A DNA stretch of 64,000 nt from Leisingera methylohalidivorans DSM 14336 (GTDB lineage: Bacteria; Pseudomonadota; Alphaproteobacteria; Rhodobacterales; Rhodobacteraceae): assembly GCF_000511355.1 (NCBI RefSeq), contig NC_023135.1, forward strand, positions 1,824,371 to 1,888,370, read 5' to 3'. The position numbers and the translations under genes are program-made. A model generated the notes under the pieces. The model was given only the letters and a program-made list of their open reading frames with translations. It searched no databases and was not told the DNA's origin. Of the stretch, positions 33,580-43,989 are shown in pieces; position 1 is the stretch's first letter; each line of letters opens with the position of its first letter.

Positions 33580-34533
33580 ATGAAAGACCTGCAAAAACCA
33601 GTTGCGAACCTGGGCAAGTTTCAAGACGCCTTTGTGACGGCAAGTGGTCAGACACGCGCTTCGGTGCCGCTCAGCGATCCGGAGACCCTTTGGTTCAACA
33701 CTGGCACACTGTGCAATATCGAATGCACAAACTGCTATATTCTCAGCTCTCCCGCCAATGACGCGCTGGTCTACCTGTCCGAGGCCGAAGTGCAAAGTTA
33801 TCTCAGCCAGATCGGGGAACGCAACTGGCCAATCCGGGAAATCGGCTTTACTGGCGGCGAACCGTTCATGAACCCCGGGATGATTGCCATGGCCCGGGCG
33901 GCGCTGGAACGCGGGTTTGACGTACTGATCCTGACCAATGCCATGCGCCCGATGATGCGCAAGACAGTGCAGGCCGGATTGCTGGCCCTGCGGGAGGCCT
34001 TCGGGGACAAGCTGACACTGCGCATCTCGGTCGATCATCACTGTGAGGCACTGCACGACAAGGAGCGCGGCGCCGGCAGCTTTGCCAAAACCATCCAAGG
34101 CATGGAGTGGCTGCGCGATAATGGCGTCCGGATGACTGTGGCCGGCCGCACCGTATGGGAAGAAAGCGAGGCGGAAGCCCGGGACGGCTATGCGGCGCTG
34201 TTTGCCGCGCATGGCTTTGCCATTGATGCGCACAACCCGTCTCAGACCGTCTTGTTCCCGGAGATGGACGAAACTGTGGAAGTGCCCGAAATCACCTCCG
34301 ACTGCTGGGGCATCCTGGGCAAATCCCCGGACAGCGTCATGTGCGCCTCGTCCCGCATGGTCGTCAAACGCAAAGGGGCCAAGTCGCCCGCAGTGCTGGC
34401 CTGCACGCTGCTGCCCTATGCGCCGGAATTCGAGATGGGCGAAACCCTTGCCGAAGCAGAACGCCCGGTGCAGCTGAACCACCCGCACTGCGCAAAGTTC
34501 TGCGTTCTGGGAGGCGCCAGCTGCTCGGCCTGA
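33580..34533 (+). CDS. Radical SAM protein
   Basis: A 317-residue radical SAM enzyme. The cluster motif is CNIECTNC (C-x3-C-x2-C, residues about 47-54), followed by the SAM-binding stretch IREIGFTGGEPFMNPGMIAM. The C-terminal half has further cysteines (SDCWGILG, VLACTLLP, and HPHCAKFCVLGGASC at the end), which could bind an extra iron-sulfur cluster as in SPASM/twitch proteins. No partner peptide or pathway gene lies next to it. The reaction is unknown. The ATG at 33580 is the only start before the motif with suitable spacing. Confidence 0.88.
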   Translation: MKDLQKPVANLGKFQDAFVTASGQTRASVPLSDPETLWFNTGTLCNIECTNCYILSSPANDALVYLSEAEVQSYLSQIGERNWPIREIGFTGGEPFMNPGMIAMARAALERGFDVLILTNAMRPMMRKTVQAGLLALREAFGDKLTLRISVDHHCEALHDKERGAGSFAKTIQGMEWLRDNGVRMTVAGRTVWEESEAEARDGYAALFAAHGFAIDAHNPSQTVLFPEMDETVEVPEITSDCWGILGKSPDSVMCASSRMVVKRKGAKSPAVLACTLLPYAPEFEMGETLAEAERPVQLNHPHCAKFCVLGGASCSA

Positions 34534-34555
34534 CGCCTCCTCACTTGGGCGGGTC

Positions 34556-35686
34556 TTAGTAGTCCCAGTTACCCACGGTGAAGTTGCCGGCTGTCAGTTC
34601 GACATCCGTCGCGAATTCCACCAGGACGTTGCTGCCGTAATAGAGCTTGTCCGCGCCGTTATCCATGAACAGCCGGTCTTCCTCCGAAGCCACCCATTCC
34701 TCCCGGTCGAACAGGACGTCTGTGTTTCGGGGGATCGCCCGACTGGATTCCTCGCGATCGAACACAAAAACGTCTTTTGCGGCGGAAAAATCTTCAACAA
34801 CTGCAACGGTCGAATAGGCATCCAATTCCACAAACAGACGATCCTTGCCGCCGCTTGTCTTGATGGTATCGGCAGCGTTCGCAAAGCTGCCGGTCAGCAC
34901 ATAGATGTCATCCGACCCGCCGCCAGCATTCAGATATTCCGAATGCATGCCTTCCAGAACAACTGTGTCAGCACCTTTGCCGGTATTGATGACCGCGTCC
35001 AACCCGCCCGGCGAGGTGACCGTAGAACCGTTGATGACAACTATGTCTTTCCCGCTGCCGGTTTTCACTTCGATGTCTGCAGTAACGCCCCACTTGCCGG
35101 TGAACTCGAAATAATCCTTGCCGCTGCCTGTGTTTACTTTCAGGTCGCTCACGCTGGCGTTCGCTGTGTACAGAACGCTGTCCGCGCCCGCGAATGTATT
35201 GACACGGATGCTGATTTCCCTCGCGTCTGCCTGCTGGAAGATATTCAGCGTGTCGTCCTTCATCCCGCTCCGGATCGTGAAATCGCCATCTTCCGGAATT
35301 CCGGATAGAAATATGTCATAAAACCAATGCTCAACCGAAATGACACTGGTTTCTATTGTATCCAGATCCAGAGTGGAGCCGCTTGACATCACCGCAGACA
35401 CTTGTGATTTTACAGTATCGTAACCGCCGCCGCCATCAAAGCTGAGCTGACTGTACCTGGTGAGATCGTCGCTATCGGCGGTCACGCTGAAACTCAATAG
35501 ATCCAGCGTGTCATCGCCGCTTCCGCCAAAGTACCGGTCGGTCAGATCCGGAATATCAACCCCATCCGGATCGTGATGATAAAGCGTGAAAAAATCGTCG
35601 CCGCCCCGCCCGTAAAAACTCTCCCGGATCGTCGAGGACGCCGCATAGATGTTTTCGAACTGGTTTCCAAAAAAAGTCTTGCGCAT
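34556..35686 (-). CDS. RTX-like calcium-binding protein
   Basis: A 376-residue acidic protein. Degenerate nonapeptide-type repeats of the RTX kind are spread along it: GRGGDDFFTLY, GGSGDDTLDLL, NTGSGKDYFEF, KTGSGKDIVVI, NTGKGADTVVL, AGGGSDDIYVL and SGGKDRLFV. The glycine-aspartate repeats bind calcium in the parallel beta-roll fold. The C-terminus (VVEDFSAAKDVFVFDREESS and onward) resembles the type I secretion tail of such proteins. There is no signal peptide. The start at 35686 has AGGCAGG upstream. No type I secretion genes are beside it. Role unknown: extracellular enzyme, adhesin or bacteriocin-like. Confidence 0.82.
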   Translation of the reverse strand: MRKTFFGNQFENIYAASSTIRESFYGRGGDDFFTLYHHDPDGVDIPDLTDRYFGGSGDDTLDLLSFSVTADSDDLTRYSQLSFDGGGGYDTVKSQVSAVMSSGSTLDLDTIETSVISVEHWFYDIFLSGIPEDGDFTIRSGMKDDTLNIFQQADAREISIRVNTFAGADSVLYTANASVSDLKVNTGSGKDYFEFTGKWGVTADIEVKTGSGKDIVVINGSTVTSPGGLDAVINTGKGADTVVLEGMHSEYLNAGGGSDDIYVLTGSFANAADTIKTSGGKDRLFVELDAYSTVAVVEDFSAAKDVFVFDREESSRAIPRNTDVLFDREEWVASEEDRLFMDNGADKLYYGSNVLVEFATDVELTAGNFTVGNWDY

Positions 35687-35849
35687 TAATACCTGCCTGA
35701 TTTCAGTCCGCCCCGGGTCGGTACGGGAATGCCGTAGACCGGCCCCGCCCGGGAACTTCAAACACGCATAGGGTTATGACGGTCCCTGCATACACGCAAC
35801 GGCAAAGACTGCCGTACGGCCTTGCAATCACGTTAAAATGCCAGCCGGT

Positions 35850-36119
35850 TCAATGCAGCTGAAATTCTCCAACCACGTTACGCCATTCTCCCGGGCCGAT
35901 CATCTTGCGGTGATTGAAGCGGACTGAATGCAGCGGGCCGTCAATTTCCCGTTGCCAGAACTCAATAAATTCGAACAACCGCGGATGATCCGGGGCAAGG
36001 TCGTACTCCTGCCACACAAAGGTGTTCAGAACGTGGATGTAATCGGGCATACAATAGGTGAATTCCGCCGTGGTCAGCCCGTATCCTTTCAGCATCAGCT
36101 CGGTCTCAGTGGTCTCCAT
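35850..36119 (-). CDS. usg: Usg-family protein
   Basis: An 89-residue protein matching the Usg family of alphaproteobacteria: ELMLKGYGLTTAEFTYCMPD, YIHVLNTFVWQEYDLAPDHP and FWQREIDGPLHSVRFNHRKM. The family function is not established. It is divergent from gyrA (193 bases between), where promoters of both must lie. Length is typical. Confidence 0.85.
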   Translation of the reverse strand: METTETELMLKGYGLTTAEFTYCMPDYIHVLNTFVWQEYDLAPDHPRLFEFIEFWQREIDGPLHSVRFNHRKMIGPGEWRNVVGEFQLH

Positions 36120-36312
36120 TTACAGCCTCCAAAAATTTTCGCCTGTTACTGATGCTAGGCTGCTATTGGTTAATTTCTCCAAAAACAGTGTGTTACCGCC
36201 ACGTGAACGGCCTGTTTCCAGCTTTCCCGGCTGTTTGCTTGCGCCCCATATACGGTATCTGATAGGGTGCGAACACAATATATAGAGCCAGAAGAAAGAG
36301 CGGGCAGCCAAC

Positions 36313-39054
36313 GTGAGCGATACGCCGGAAACTCCTGAAAACATGGACGAAAACCTACCGGAACGGCCAGCATATGACGGCCCTACGGTATCCATTGAAT
36401 CCGAAATGCGCACGTCCTACCTGGACTATGCGATGTCGGTCATCGTCAGCCGTGCCATCCCGGACCTGCGGGACGGGTTGAAACCGGTTCACCGGCGCAT
36501 TCTTTATGCAATGCACGAATCCGGCAACACCCATGACAAGTCCTACCGCAAGTCGGCCCGCCCGGTCGGCGACGTGATGGGTAAATACCACCCGCACGGC
36601 GACAGCGCGATCTATGACGCGCTGGTGCGGATGGCGCAGGACTTCTCGATGTCGCTGCCGCTGCTGGACGGCCAGGGCAACTTTGGCTCGATGGATGGCG
36701 ACAACCCGGCGGCCATGCGCTACACCGAAGTTCGCATGGACAAACCTGCCGCGGCGCTGCTGGCGGACATTGAAAAAGAGACCGTCGATTTCCAGGACAA
36801 CTATGACGGCAAGGACCGCGAGCCGACAGTGCTGCCGGCCCGGTTTCCGAATATGCTGGTCAATGGTGCGGGCGGTATTGCGGTCGGCATGGCCACCAAT
36901 ATCCCGCCGCACAACCTGGGCGAAGTCATCGACGCCACACTGGCACTGATCGACGAACCGGACCTGACCAGCGAACAGCTGATCGATTACGTGCCCGGTC
37001 CGGACTTTCCGACCGGCGGTGTGATGCTGGGACGCTCCGGTGCGCGCAAGGCCTATCTGGAGGGCCGCGGCAGTGTGGTCATCCGTGCGAAAACCCGCAC
37101 CGAAGAGATCAGGAAAGACCGCTATGCCATTATTGTGGACGAAATTCCCTATCAGGTGAACAAGGCCGCAATGATCGAAAAGATCGCCGAGCAGGTCCGC
37201 GAAAAGAAGATCGAAGGCGTCGCGCATGTGCAGGACGAATCCGACCGTAACGGCGTGCGCGTGGTGATCGAGCTGAAGCGGGACGCTACACCCGAAGTGG
37301 TGCTGAACCAGCTGTACCGCTTCACCCCGATGCAGACCTACTTCGGCTGCAACATGCTGGCGCTGAACGGCGGCCGGCCGGAACAGCTGACGCTGCGCCG
37401 GTTCCTGACCTCTTTCATCGATTTCCGCGAAGACGTGGTAGCGCGCCGCACGGCTCATCTGCTGCGCAAGGCCCGTGAACGCAGCCACATCCTGTGCGGC
37501 TTGGCGGTTGCGGTCACCAATATTGATGAAATCGTCAACACAATCCGGCAATCTGCCGATGCCGCTGAGGCACGCGAAAAGCTGATGACCCGGCGCTGGC
37601 CGGCGCAGCCGATCCTGGAATACATCGCACTGATTGATGATCCGACCCATACAGCCAACGAAGACGGCACCTACAACCTCTCTGAGACCCAGGCCCGCGC
37701 GATTCTGGAACTGCGGCTGCAGCGCCTGACCCAAATCGGCGTCAAAGAAGTCACAGACGAGCTGGAAGAACTGGCCAAGAAGATCAAGGAATACCTTGAA
37801 ATCCTGTCTTCGCGCGAACGCATCATGGGCATCATCGGCGATGAGCTGCGCGAGGTGCGCGACAACTTTGCCGTGCCGCGCCGCACCGAGATCGTCGACT
37901 GGTCCGGCGACATGGAGGACGAAGACCTGATCGAGCGCGAGGACATGGTGGTGACCGTGACCTCGGGCGGCTATATCAAGCGAACTCCGCTCGCAGATTT
38001 CCGCTCGCAGAAACGCGGCGGCAAGGGTGTATCGGGCATGCAGACCAAGGAAGAGGATGTGATCACCACCCTCTTTGTCGCCAATACCCATACCCAGCTG
38101 CTGTTCTTCACAACCGATGGCATGGTCTACAAACTCAAGACCTGGCGACTGCCGCAATCCGGGCGTACCGGCAAGGGCAAGGCCATCGTCAACATCCTGC
38201 CGATCCCGACCGGCGTTTCCATTGCAGCGATCATGCCGGTCGATGTTCCGGATGAGGAATGGGAAAACCTGCAGGTGGTGTTTGCCACCAGCGGCGGCGA
38301 TGTGCGCCGCAACCGGCTGTCGGATTTCACCAACGTCCGCCGCAATGGCAAGATCGCGATGAAGCTGCCCGAGGACGGATCGGTTCAGCTGGTGAACGTC
38401 CGCATCTGCTCGGAAGATGATGACGTGATGCTGTTCACCGACTCGGGCCGCGCGATCCGGTTCCGCTCCACCGATGTGCGCGTCTTCAACTCGCGCGAAT
38501 CCACTGGTGTGCGGGGCATCAGGCTGAGCGGCGAGGACCGGGTGGTCTCCATGTCCGTGATCCGGCACTCGAAATACACGCCGGAACAGCGTACCGCCTA
38601 CCTCAAGATGCGCCGCGCCATGGCCGGTTTGACCGACGATGCCGAAACCGCTGACGAGGATGCCGTCGAGGATCCGAATTTCTCGACTGAGCTTTACGCG
38701 GAAATGTCGGCAGCGGAAAACCTGATCCTGACGATCACCACCGGCGGTTCGGGCAAGCTGTCCTCTTCGCATGACTATCCGGTGCGCGGCCGTGGCGGAA
38801 TGGGTGTCACCGCGATGGACAAGGCAATGCGCGGCGGCGAGATCGTCGCCTCCTTCCCGGTCGAAATGGATGACCAGATCATGCTGGCGACCTCCAAGGG
38901 CCAGTCGATCCGGGTTCCGGTGGACGGAATTTCCTTCCGCTCGCGCTCGGCCGGCGGTGTCCGGGTGTTCAACACCGGCAAGGGCGAAGAAGTGGTATCC
39001 GTCGCCTGGATTGCCGAGAACGGCGAAGAGGAAGAAGGCGGCGGCGAAGAATAG
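36313..39054 (+). CDS. gyrA: DNA gyrase subunit A
   Basis: A 913-residue GyrA, the breakage-reunion subunit of gyrase. The quinolone-resistance region reads [20 protein letters not shown] with serine 98 and aspartate 102 (E. coli Ser83 and Asp87), the sensitive residues. The active tyrosine is in [10 protein letters not shown] (about residue 137). The six-bladed C-terminal domain includes a GyrA-box-type [12 protein letters not shown] short acidic tail (EEEEGGGEE) closes the chain. The start is a GTG at 36313, chosen because the following residues match the family. A terminator is at 39082. Long minus-strand frames opposite it are shadows. Confidence 0.97.
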   Translation: MSDTPETPENMDENLPERPAYDGPTVSIESEMRTSYLDYAMSVIVSRAIPDLRDGLKPVHRRILYAMHESGNTHDKSYRKSARPVGDVMGKYHPHGDSAIYDALVRMAQDFSMSLPLLDGQGNFGSMDGDNPAAMRYTEVRMDKPAAALLADIEKETVDFQDNYDGKDREPTVLPARFPNMLVNGAGGIAVGMATNIPPHNLGEVIDATLALIDEPDLTSEQLIDYVPGPDFPTGGVMLGRSGARKAYLEGRGSVVIRAKTRTEEIRKDRYAIIVDEIPYQVNKAAMIEKIAEQVREKKIEGVAHVQDESDRNGVRVVIELKRDATPEVVLNQLYRFTPMQTYFGCNMLALNGGRPEQLTLRRFLTSFIDFREDVVARRTAHLLRKARERSHILCGLAVAVTNIDEIVNTIRQSADAAEAREKLMTRRWPAQPILEYIALIDDPTHTANEDGTYNLSETQARAILELRLQRLTQIGVKEVTDELEELAKKIKEYLEILSSRERIMGIIGDELREVRDNFAVPRRTEIVDWSGDMEDEDLIEREDMVVTVTSGGYIKRTPLADFRSQKRGGKGVSGMQTKEEDVITTLFVANTHTQLLFFTTDGMVYKLKTWRLPQSGRTGKGKAIVNILPIPTGVSIAAIMPVDVPDEEWENLQVVFATSGGDVRRNRLSDFTNVRRNGKIAMKLPEDGSVQLVNVRICSEDDDVMLFTDSGRAIRFRSTDVRVFNSRESTGVRGIRLSGEDRVVSMSVIRHSKYTPEQRTAYLKMRRAMAGLTDDAETADEDAVEDPNFSTELYAEMSAAENLILTITTGGSGKLSSSHDYPVRGRGGMGVTAMDKAMRGGEIVASFPVEMDDQIMLATSKGQSIRVPVDGISFRSRSAGGVRVFNTGKGEEVVSVAWIAENGEEEEGGGEE

Positions 39055-39081
39055 CACTGTTGCCCAACCTGAATTCAGCAG

Positions 39082-39107
39082 CGCCGCCCCGGATCACCAG
39101 GGCGGCG
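39082..39107 (+). terminator. Terminator after gyrA
   Basis: CGCCGCCC (39082-39089) pairs with GGGCGGCG (39100-39107), loop of ten bases, followed by TTCTTATGTTT. The T run is interrupted, so efficiency is uncertain. Confidence 0.6.
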
Positions 39108-39182
39108 TTCTTATGTTTAACGGCTGCCTAATCTTTCTGTGCCAGACTATCGCTTGAGCTGTTTCAACCAAGGGATCGTCCT

Positions 39183-39533
39183 ATGAATCTCTATCAATGC
39201 TCCATCGATCTGCATCACGAAGCCAAGGCGTTGAGCTTTGCCAGCGCGGTGGACCAATGGATGAGCTATCTTCAGGAACGCGGCGTGATCCTGGGCTGGC
39301 GCTTGATGCGCCGCAAGCTGAACCTTGCCAGCGACAAGTGCCGTGATTTTCTGCTGGAAATTGAATTCAAGGACATGACCCAGCTGGATCAGGCCTTTCG
39401 TGTCCTGGGCGAACATGACGAGGAGGTTGAAAAGCTCTACTCGAATGTCACGGCGCTGATCGCCATGTCGGAGACCGGCCTTTACCGGCCTTTCCCGGAC
39501 CCCGAGAGGGCGGAGCGGATGGCGCTGATCTGA
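39183..39533 (+). CDS. DUF6614-like small protein
   Basis: A 116-residue protein, MNLYQCSIDLHHEAKALSFA, with WRLMRRKLNLASDKCRDFLL and EIEFKDMTQLDQAFRVLGEH. It ends ETGLYRPFPDPERAERMALI. This is a ferredoxin-like (dimeric alpha-beta barrel) pattern of a roseobacter-typical family, which I believe is called DUF6614 but could not check. Single gene downstream of gyrA, 128 bases from it. Function unknown. Confidence 0.68.
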   Translation: MNLYQCSIDLHHEAKALSFASAVDQWMSYLQERGVILGWRLMRRKLNLASDKCRDFLLEIEFKDMTQLDQAFRVLGEHDEEVEKLYSNVTALIAMSETGLYRPFPDPERAERMALI

Positions 39534-39544
39534 CGGCTTGCGCC

Positions 39545-39607
39545 TCAGATCAGGGTCGGCGCCAGTACGAAGCTGGCAAAAATCAGATAAGCTACGGCTG
39601 TATGCAT
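39545..39607 (-). CDS. Possible 20-residue membrane peptide
   Basis: A 20-residue frame, MHTAVAYLIFASFVLAPTLI, entirely hydrophobic, preceded by GAGAG about eight bases before the ATG and by an AT-rich stretch that could be a promoter (39610-39660). It lies alone in the 190-base gap between the DUF6614-like gene and the M32 peptidase. It could be a tiny membrane protein or chance. Confidence 0.35.
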   Translation of the reverse strand: MHTAVAYLIFASFVLAPTLI

Positions 39608-39727
39608 CAGTTTACTCTCTTACTCACATCCCCATGAGCATCCGAGAATATACTTAAAATACGGCATTTCAGGGGCAGCAGAGTTTCAGCTGCCCCGGAA
39701 ATGGTTAAGGATTGAGAGTACAGGCCG

Positions 39728-41197
39728 TCAGAGATCATAGATCGTGCTGAACTTCTCTTCCAGATAGGTTAGAAGCGGCTGATGCCCTGGCTCCATACCC
39801 GCTGCATGGATGATCGTGTCGCGCGGACTGCGCAATCCGCCATGCTGCTGCAGGTTTTCTTTCAGCCAGGCAGTTGCACCCCGGGTTTCACCTTGGGCAA
39901 GCTGTGCATCCAGCCCCGGCACGTCCCGTCGCAGCGCCTGGTACAGGCAGCCGGCATAGACGTTGCCCAGCGAATAGGTCGGGAAATAGCCAAACAGCCC
40001 CACCGACCAATGCACATCCTGCAGGCAGCCGTTCGAGGGTTTGTCGACGGCATAGCCGAAATCGGCCTCAAACCGTTCGTTCCAGGCGCCCTCAAGATCC
40101 TTCACGGCCAGATCGCCGCTCATCAGTGCACGCTCCAGGCCGAACCGGAGCATGATATGCAAGTTATACTGCAGCTCATCCGCCTCGGTGCGGATATAGC
40201 CCTTATGCACAGCGTTCACCGTGGCATAGAAAGCATCCGCATCGGCAATGCCAAAATCGCCAAAAGCGCCTTTCATTTCCTCAAACAGCCAGCCGGTGAA
40301 CGCGCGGCTGCGGCCGATCTGGTTCTCATAGATCCGGCTTTGGCTTTCATGCACGCCCATCGACACGCCGCTGCCCAGCGGGGTCAGCAGGTAATCGCGG
40401 CTGATGTTCTGCTCATAGGCGCCGTGGCCGACCTCGTGGATGGTCGAATAGAAGCAGTTGAACGGGTCGGTCTCGCTGGTCCGGGTGGTGATCCGCACAT
40501 CCAGGCCCGAGCCTGAGCTGAATGGATGCACTGCCTTGTCCACCCGCCCGTGCGCCATGTCATAGCCGAATACCTTGGCCAATTTGCGGGTCAGTTTCAT
40601 TTGGGCCGCTTCGTCAAAAGTACCTTGCAGCATTTTCGGCGCGGGCTTCTCCAGCACTTTGGCGCGCAGCTCCACCAGGCCCGGGCGCATGGCGTCGAAA
40701 ATTTCGGCGATCCCTGCCCCGGTCATGCCGTGCTCGTAATCCTCAACCATCGCGTCATAGACGTCACCGCCCTCAGCCAGCGCCAGACCTTCTTCGCGCT
40801 TCAGGGCGACGACTTCTTCCAGCACCGGCACAAAGGCAGCGACATCCTCGTCCGCGCGCGCAGCGGCCCATTTGCCCTGCGCTTCGGAGGTGACTTGCGC
40901 GATCTTCTTGGCCAGATCAGCGGGCACCTTGACGGTGCGCTCATAGCTTCGGCGGATCTCGCGCAGCTGGGCCTCGCCCGCCTCATTCGGCGCCACCGCC
41001 TGCTGCAGCCACTCAGCCACCCGCGGATCGGATCGGCGGGCGTGCAGCACAGCTTCGATCGCGGCCATCTCCTCGCCCCGTTGCGGCGCCGCGCCGCGGG
41101 GCATCATGGTTTCCTGATCCCAGCCCAGCCGGCCCGCAATCTGCCCCAGCGCTTGCGTGTCGCGCTGGAAGGCCATCAGTTCGTCAAATGCGCTCAT
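39728..41197 (-). CDS. M32-family carboxypeptidase (Taq type)
   Basis: A 489-residue metallocarboxypeptidase of family M32. The zinc motif HEVGH lies near residue 255, with the family signatures HPFSSG, DVRITTR, GVHESQSRIYENQIGRSRAF and GYIRTEADELQYNLHIMLRF all present. It removes C-terminal residues from peptides in the cytosol. The start at 41197 (MSAFDELMAFQ) lies four bases after the ctaA stop, so the two genes are probably co-transcribed, though not functionally linked. Length is typical (about 490-500). Confidence 0.95.
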   Translation of the reverse strand: MSAFDELMAFQRDTQALGQIAGRLGWDQETMMPRGAAPQRGEEMAAIEAVLHARRSDPRVAEWLQQAVAPNEAGEAQLREIRRSYERTVKVPADLAKKIAQVTSEAQGKWAAARADEDVAAFVPVLEEVVALKREEGLALAEGGDVYDAMVEDYEHGMTGAGIAEIFDAMRPGLVELRAKVLEKPAPKMLQGTFDEAAQMKLTRKLAKVFGYDMAHGRVDKAVHPFSSGSGLDVRITTRTSETDPFNCFYSTIHEVGHGAYEQNISRDYLLTPLGSGVSMGVHESQSRIYENQIGRSRAFTGWLFEEMKGAFGDFGIADADAFYATVNAVHKGYIRTEADELQYNLHIMLRFGLERALMSGDLAVKDLEGAWNERFEADFGYAVDKPSNGCLQDVHWSVGLFGYFPTYSLGNVYAGCLYQALRRDVPGLDAQLAQGETRGATAWLKENLQQHGGLRSPRDTIIHAAGMEPGHQPLLTYLEEKFSTIYDL

Positions 41198-41201
41198 CGG
41201 G

Positions 41202-42347
41202 TCAATGGTCCTTGATCGAAGTTGCAATGGGATAGGCAGACAGGAAACGGGCGCGCAGGATCAGCACCCAGAGGCCGATTGCGATCAGCTGATGGGTGAT
41301 CGCGGCGTGCAGCGGTGCGGCATAAAGAACGGTAATGATCCCCAGCAGAACCTGCAGGGACAGCGCCGCAAAAACTGCATTAAAGGCAAAGCGGGTTCGG
41401 CCGTGGGCACTTCCGCGCCCGCGCAGCCAGGTCACTGCGCCAAAGGCAAACAGCAGATAGCCTGCCAGCCGGTGAATGAATTGCACCAGGCCCGGGTTTT
41501 CAAAGAAGTTCTTCCAGACCGGCTCGATCATGAAGGGGTTCGGCGGGATCACCTGACCGCCCATCAGCGGCCAATCGGTATAGGAGCGGCCCGCATCGAT
41601 CCCCGCCACCAGTGCGCCCAGCAGGATCTGCAGGAATGCGAAATGCATGAGACCGGTCGAGAGGCTGAACAGCTTAGCCTCCTTGGCGCGCCGCGCCTGC
41701 ATCAGCTCACGTTCTTCGCGGCCCAGCATCATTATATACCAGGCAATGAAGCCAAGGATCACAAACGCCAGCCCCAAATGCACCGCCAACCGGTAGGAGG
41801 CGACAGACGTCATCCCCTCGCCCGGGTTCACGCCTGAGGAAACCATCCACCAGCCGATCGCGCCCTGCACACCGCCCAGAACACCAGGCAGTGCCAGCCG
41901 TCCGGCCCAGCCCGCCGGGATTTTGCGCGCGGCTAGGAAACCCAGAAAGCCAACCGCCCAGATCAGACCAATGACGCGGCCCAGCTGGCGATGGCCCCAC
42001 TCCCACCAGTAAATAGATTTAAAGTCAGACAGTTGCATCCATTTGTTCTGGATGCGCCACTGGTCGATCTGCTGGTATTTTTCGAATTCCGCCTGCCATT
42101 CCGCTTCGGACATCGGCGGGATGGCTCCGGTCACGGGGCGCCATTCGGTAATCGACAGGCCAGAGTCTGTGAGCCGCGTCAACCCGCCCACCACGATCAT
42201 CGCAACCACCAGCGCAAACAGCACCATCAGCCAGGCCCGGATGCCCTTGCGGGCGCTGCCGCGGCCGCGGTCGATCAGTCCGGGCTGTACTGCGGGTACG
42301 TCGGACTTCTCGCCCTCAACCTCTTCGAAAATGCTGCGCTTGCTCAT
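41202..42347 (-). CDS. ctaA: Heme A synthase (COX15/CtaA)
   Basis: A 381-residue polytopic protein that oxidises heme O to heme A for aa3-type cytochrome oxidase. Eight hydrophobic spans are visible. Heme-ligand regions of the family occur in GGLTRLTDSGLSITEWRPVT, YWWEWGHRQLGRVIGLIWAV, AVHLGLAFVILGFIAWYI and LVQFIHRLAGYLLFAF. It belongs to the long COX15-type of alphaproteobacteria. The start at 42347 gives a 40-residue soluble head before the first span. Inner membrane; co-directional with the M32 gene. Confidence 0.96.
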   Translation of the reverse strand: MSKRSIFEEVEGEKSDVPAVQPGLIDRGRGSARKGIRAWLMVLFALVVAMIVVGGLTRLTDSGLSITEWRPVTGAIPPMSEAEWQAEFEKYQQIDQWRIQNKWMQLSDFKSIYWWEWGHRQLGRVIGLIWAVGFLGFLAARKIPAGWAGRLALPGVLGGVQGAIGWWMVSSGVNPGEGMTSVASYRLAVHLGLAFVILGFIAWYIMMLGREERELMQARRAKEAKLFSLSTGLMHFAFLQILLGALVAGIDAGRSYTDWPLMGGQVIPPNPFMIEPVWKNFFENPGLVQFIHRLAGYLLFAFGAVTWLRGRGSAHGRTRFAFNAVFAALSLQVLLGIITVLYAAPLHAAITHQLIAIGLWVLILRARFLSAYPIATSIKDH

Positions 42348-42407
42348 GCTTGCCTCTTTACCATTGCTGCCAAGCTAGGGACGGATTTGATATTGGTCCA
42401 GAGCGGC

Positions 42408-43172
42408 TCAGTCGCCGCCGCGCTCTTTCCAGCGAACCATCTGCCGCATGATCCCGTGCAGCATCTGCACGTCCGCGCGGGTCATCCGCATCCGGCTCCA
42501 CAGATTGCGCAGATTGGTCTTCATGCTTTCGGCTTTTTCCGGCGGGAAGAAAAAGCCAGCCTGGTCCAGGCGGTTCTCGTAATGCTCCACCAGTTTCTCG
42601 ACTTCCACACCGCTCGCCCAGTCGCCCTTGCGGCCCAGGTCAGTGGTTTCATGCTCCACTTCTCCGGATTGCCGCATCCATTCATAGCCGGTCAGCAGCA
42701 CGCATTGGCCCAGGTTCAACGAGGCATAGAGCGGGTTCACCGGCACCGAGATAATGGCGTTGGCCTTGGCGATGTCTTCATTCTCCAGCCCCGCGCGCTC
42801 GGGCCCGAACATAACCGCGACCTTCTCGCCCGCCGCGATCTTCCCGGCTGCGATCTGCATCGCCCGTTCGGGGCTGTAGACGGGTTTGGTCAGCCCGCGC
42901 TGGCGGGCGGTGGTGGCAAAGACATAGGTGCAATCGCCCAGCGCCTCGGGCACATCCGCACAGAGCTGTGCCTCGTCCAGCAGGCGGCCCGCACCTGAGG
43001 ACATCGCAACCGCCTTGGCGTTCGGCCAGCCGTCCCGCGGCGCCACGATGCGCATCCGGTCGAGGCCGAAGTTCCACATCGCCCGCGCCGCGGCGCCGAT
43101 ATTCTCGCCCATCTGCGGGCGGACCAGGACAAAGGCGGGTTGAGGCGTATCAGTGGGCATTGCTGCAGGCAT
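42408..43172 (-). CDS. trmJ: SPOUT-type RNA methyltransferase, TrmJ-like
   Basis: A 254-residue SPOUT methylase of the TrmJ group (2'-O-methylation of nucleotide 32 in tRNA in E. coli). Motifs: FVLVRPQMGENIGAAARAMW, GLDRMRIVAPRDGWPNAKAV, the knot region KVAVMFGPERAGLENEDIAK and VPVNPLYASLNLGQCVLLTG. A C-terminal helical domain follows. The start could be 43172 or 43160 (MPTDTPQ); neither has a strong ribosome site. It is divergent from the ThiE-like gene. Substrate assignment by family only. Confidence 0.86.
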   Translation of the reverse strand: MPAAMPTDTPQPAFVLVRPQMGENIGAAARAMWNFGLDRMRIVAPRDGWPNAKAVAMSSGAGRLLDEAQLCADVPEALGDCTYVFATTARQRGLTKPVYSPERAMQIAAGKIAAGEKVAVMFGPERAGLENEDIAKANAIISVPVNPLYASLNLGQCVLLTGYEWMRQSGEVEHETTDLGRKGDWASGVEVEKLVEHYENRLDQAGFFFPPEKAESMKTNLRNLWSRMRMTRADVQMLHGIMRQMVRWKERGGD

Positions 43173-43341
43173 CCGTCTGTTGCGCGTAAATTCCGCCTTG
43201 CTGTAATCCCCGCAGGCGTCCGGGGCAAGGTCCGGCACCTGGCTTGCCGGTATTTCCCGCCTGCTCGGGCTGCGCAAATCCTTGCGTCCGGCGGCAAATC
43301 GGCTAAACACCGTTCAATCGCCTGAACAATGGAGCGCCACC

Positions 43342-43974
43342 ATGGACAGCCCTTCTGACGCACCGGAACAGCCGCAGATCTATTTGATCTCCCCGCCGAG
43401 CTTTGAGCTGGGCAAGTTTCCCGGCCAATTGGCACGGGTACTGGACGAGATCGGCGTGGCCTGCGTGCGCCTGGATCTGGCCAGCCGCGACGAAGACACC
43501 CTCAGCCGTGCAGGCGACGCACTGCGTGAGGTCACCATGGAACGCGATGTGGCGCTGGTGATCTCGGATCATCAGATCCTGGCAGAGCGGCTGGGCCTGG
43601 ACGGCGTGCATCTGACAGACGCGTCCAAATCCGTGCGCACCGCGCGCAAGGCACTGGGGCCGGATGCGATTGTCGGCTGTTTCTGCGGCGCGTCGCAGCA
43701 CGACGGCATGGTGGCAGGTGAAGCGGGCGTGGACTACGTGAGCTTCGGGCCTGTCGGCACGTCGGGCCTGGGGGATGGCGCACAGGCTGAGGCTGATCTG
43801 TTCCAATGGTGGTCCCAGATGATCGAGGTTCCGGTGGTCGCAGAGGGCGGCCTGACCGAGGATCTGGTACGCAGCATCGCCCCCTATACCGATTTCTTTG
43901 GCATCGGAGACGAAATCTGGCATGCCGAGGACCCGCTTGCACAGATCAAAACCCTGATGCGGGCAATGGGCTGA
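43342..43974 (+). CDS. Thiamine-phosphate synthase-like protein
   Basis: A 210-residue TIM-barrel protein of the ThiE/TenI family. IYLISPPSFELGKFPGQLAR begins the barrel, LGLDGVHLTDASKSVRTARK holds the pyrimidine-phosphate region, VDYVSFGPVGTSG is the phosphate loop and VPVVAEGGLTEDLVRSIAPY the last strand. ThiE joins the thiazole and pyrimidine halves of thiamine; TenI relatives isomerise the thiazole. The diphosphate-binding residues are not fully typical, so either is possible. GGAG precedes the ATG. No thi genes are adjacent. Confidence 0.78.
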   Translation: MDSPSDAPEQPQIYLISPPSFELGKFPGQLARVLDEIGVACVRLDLASRDEDTLSRAGDALREVTMERDVALVISDHQILAERLGLDGVHLTDASKSVRTARKALGPDAIVGCFCGASQHDGMVAGEAGVDYVSFGPVGTSGLGDGAQAEADLFQWWSQMIEVPVVAEGGLTEDLVRSIAPYTDFFGIGDEIWHAEDPLAQIKTLMRAMG

Positions 43975-43989
43975 CCTATCAGCGGGGGT

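Noticed and set aside
36355..39057. 900-codon open frame antisense to gyrA
   Set aside because: A GC-skew shadow: gyrA has unmistakable motifs along its whole length, and the antisense product is histidine/glutamine-rich with no domain.
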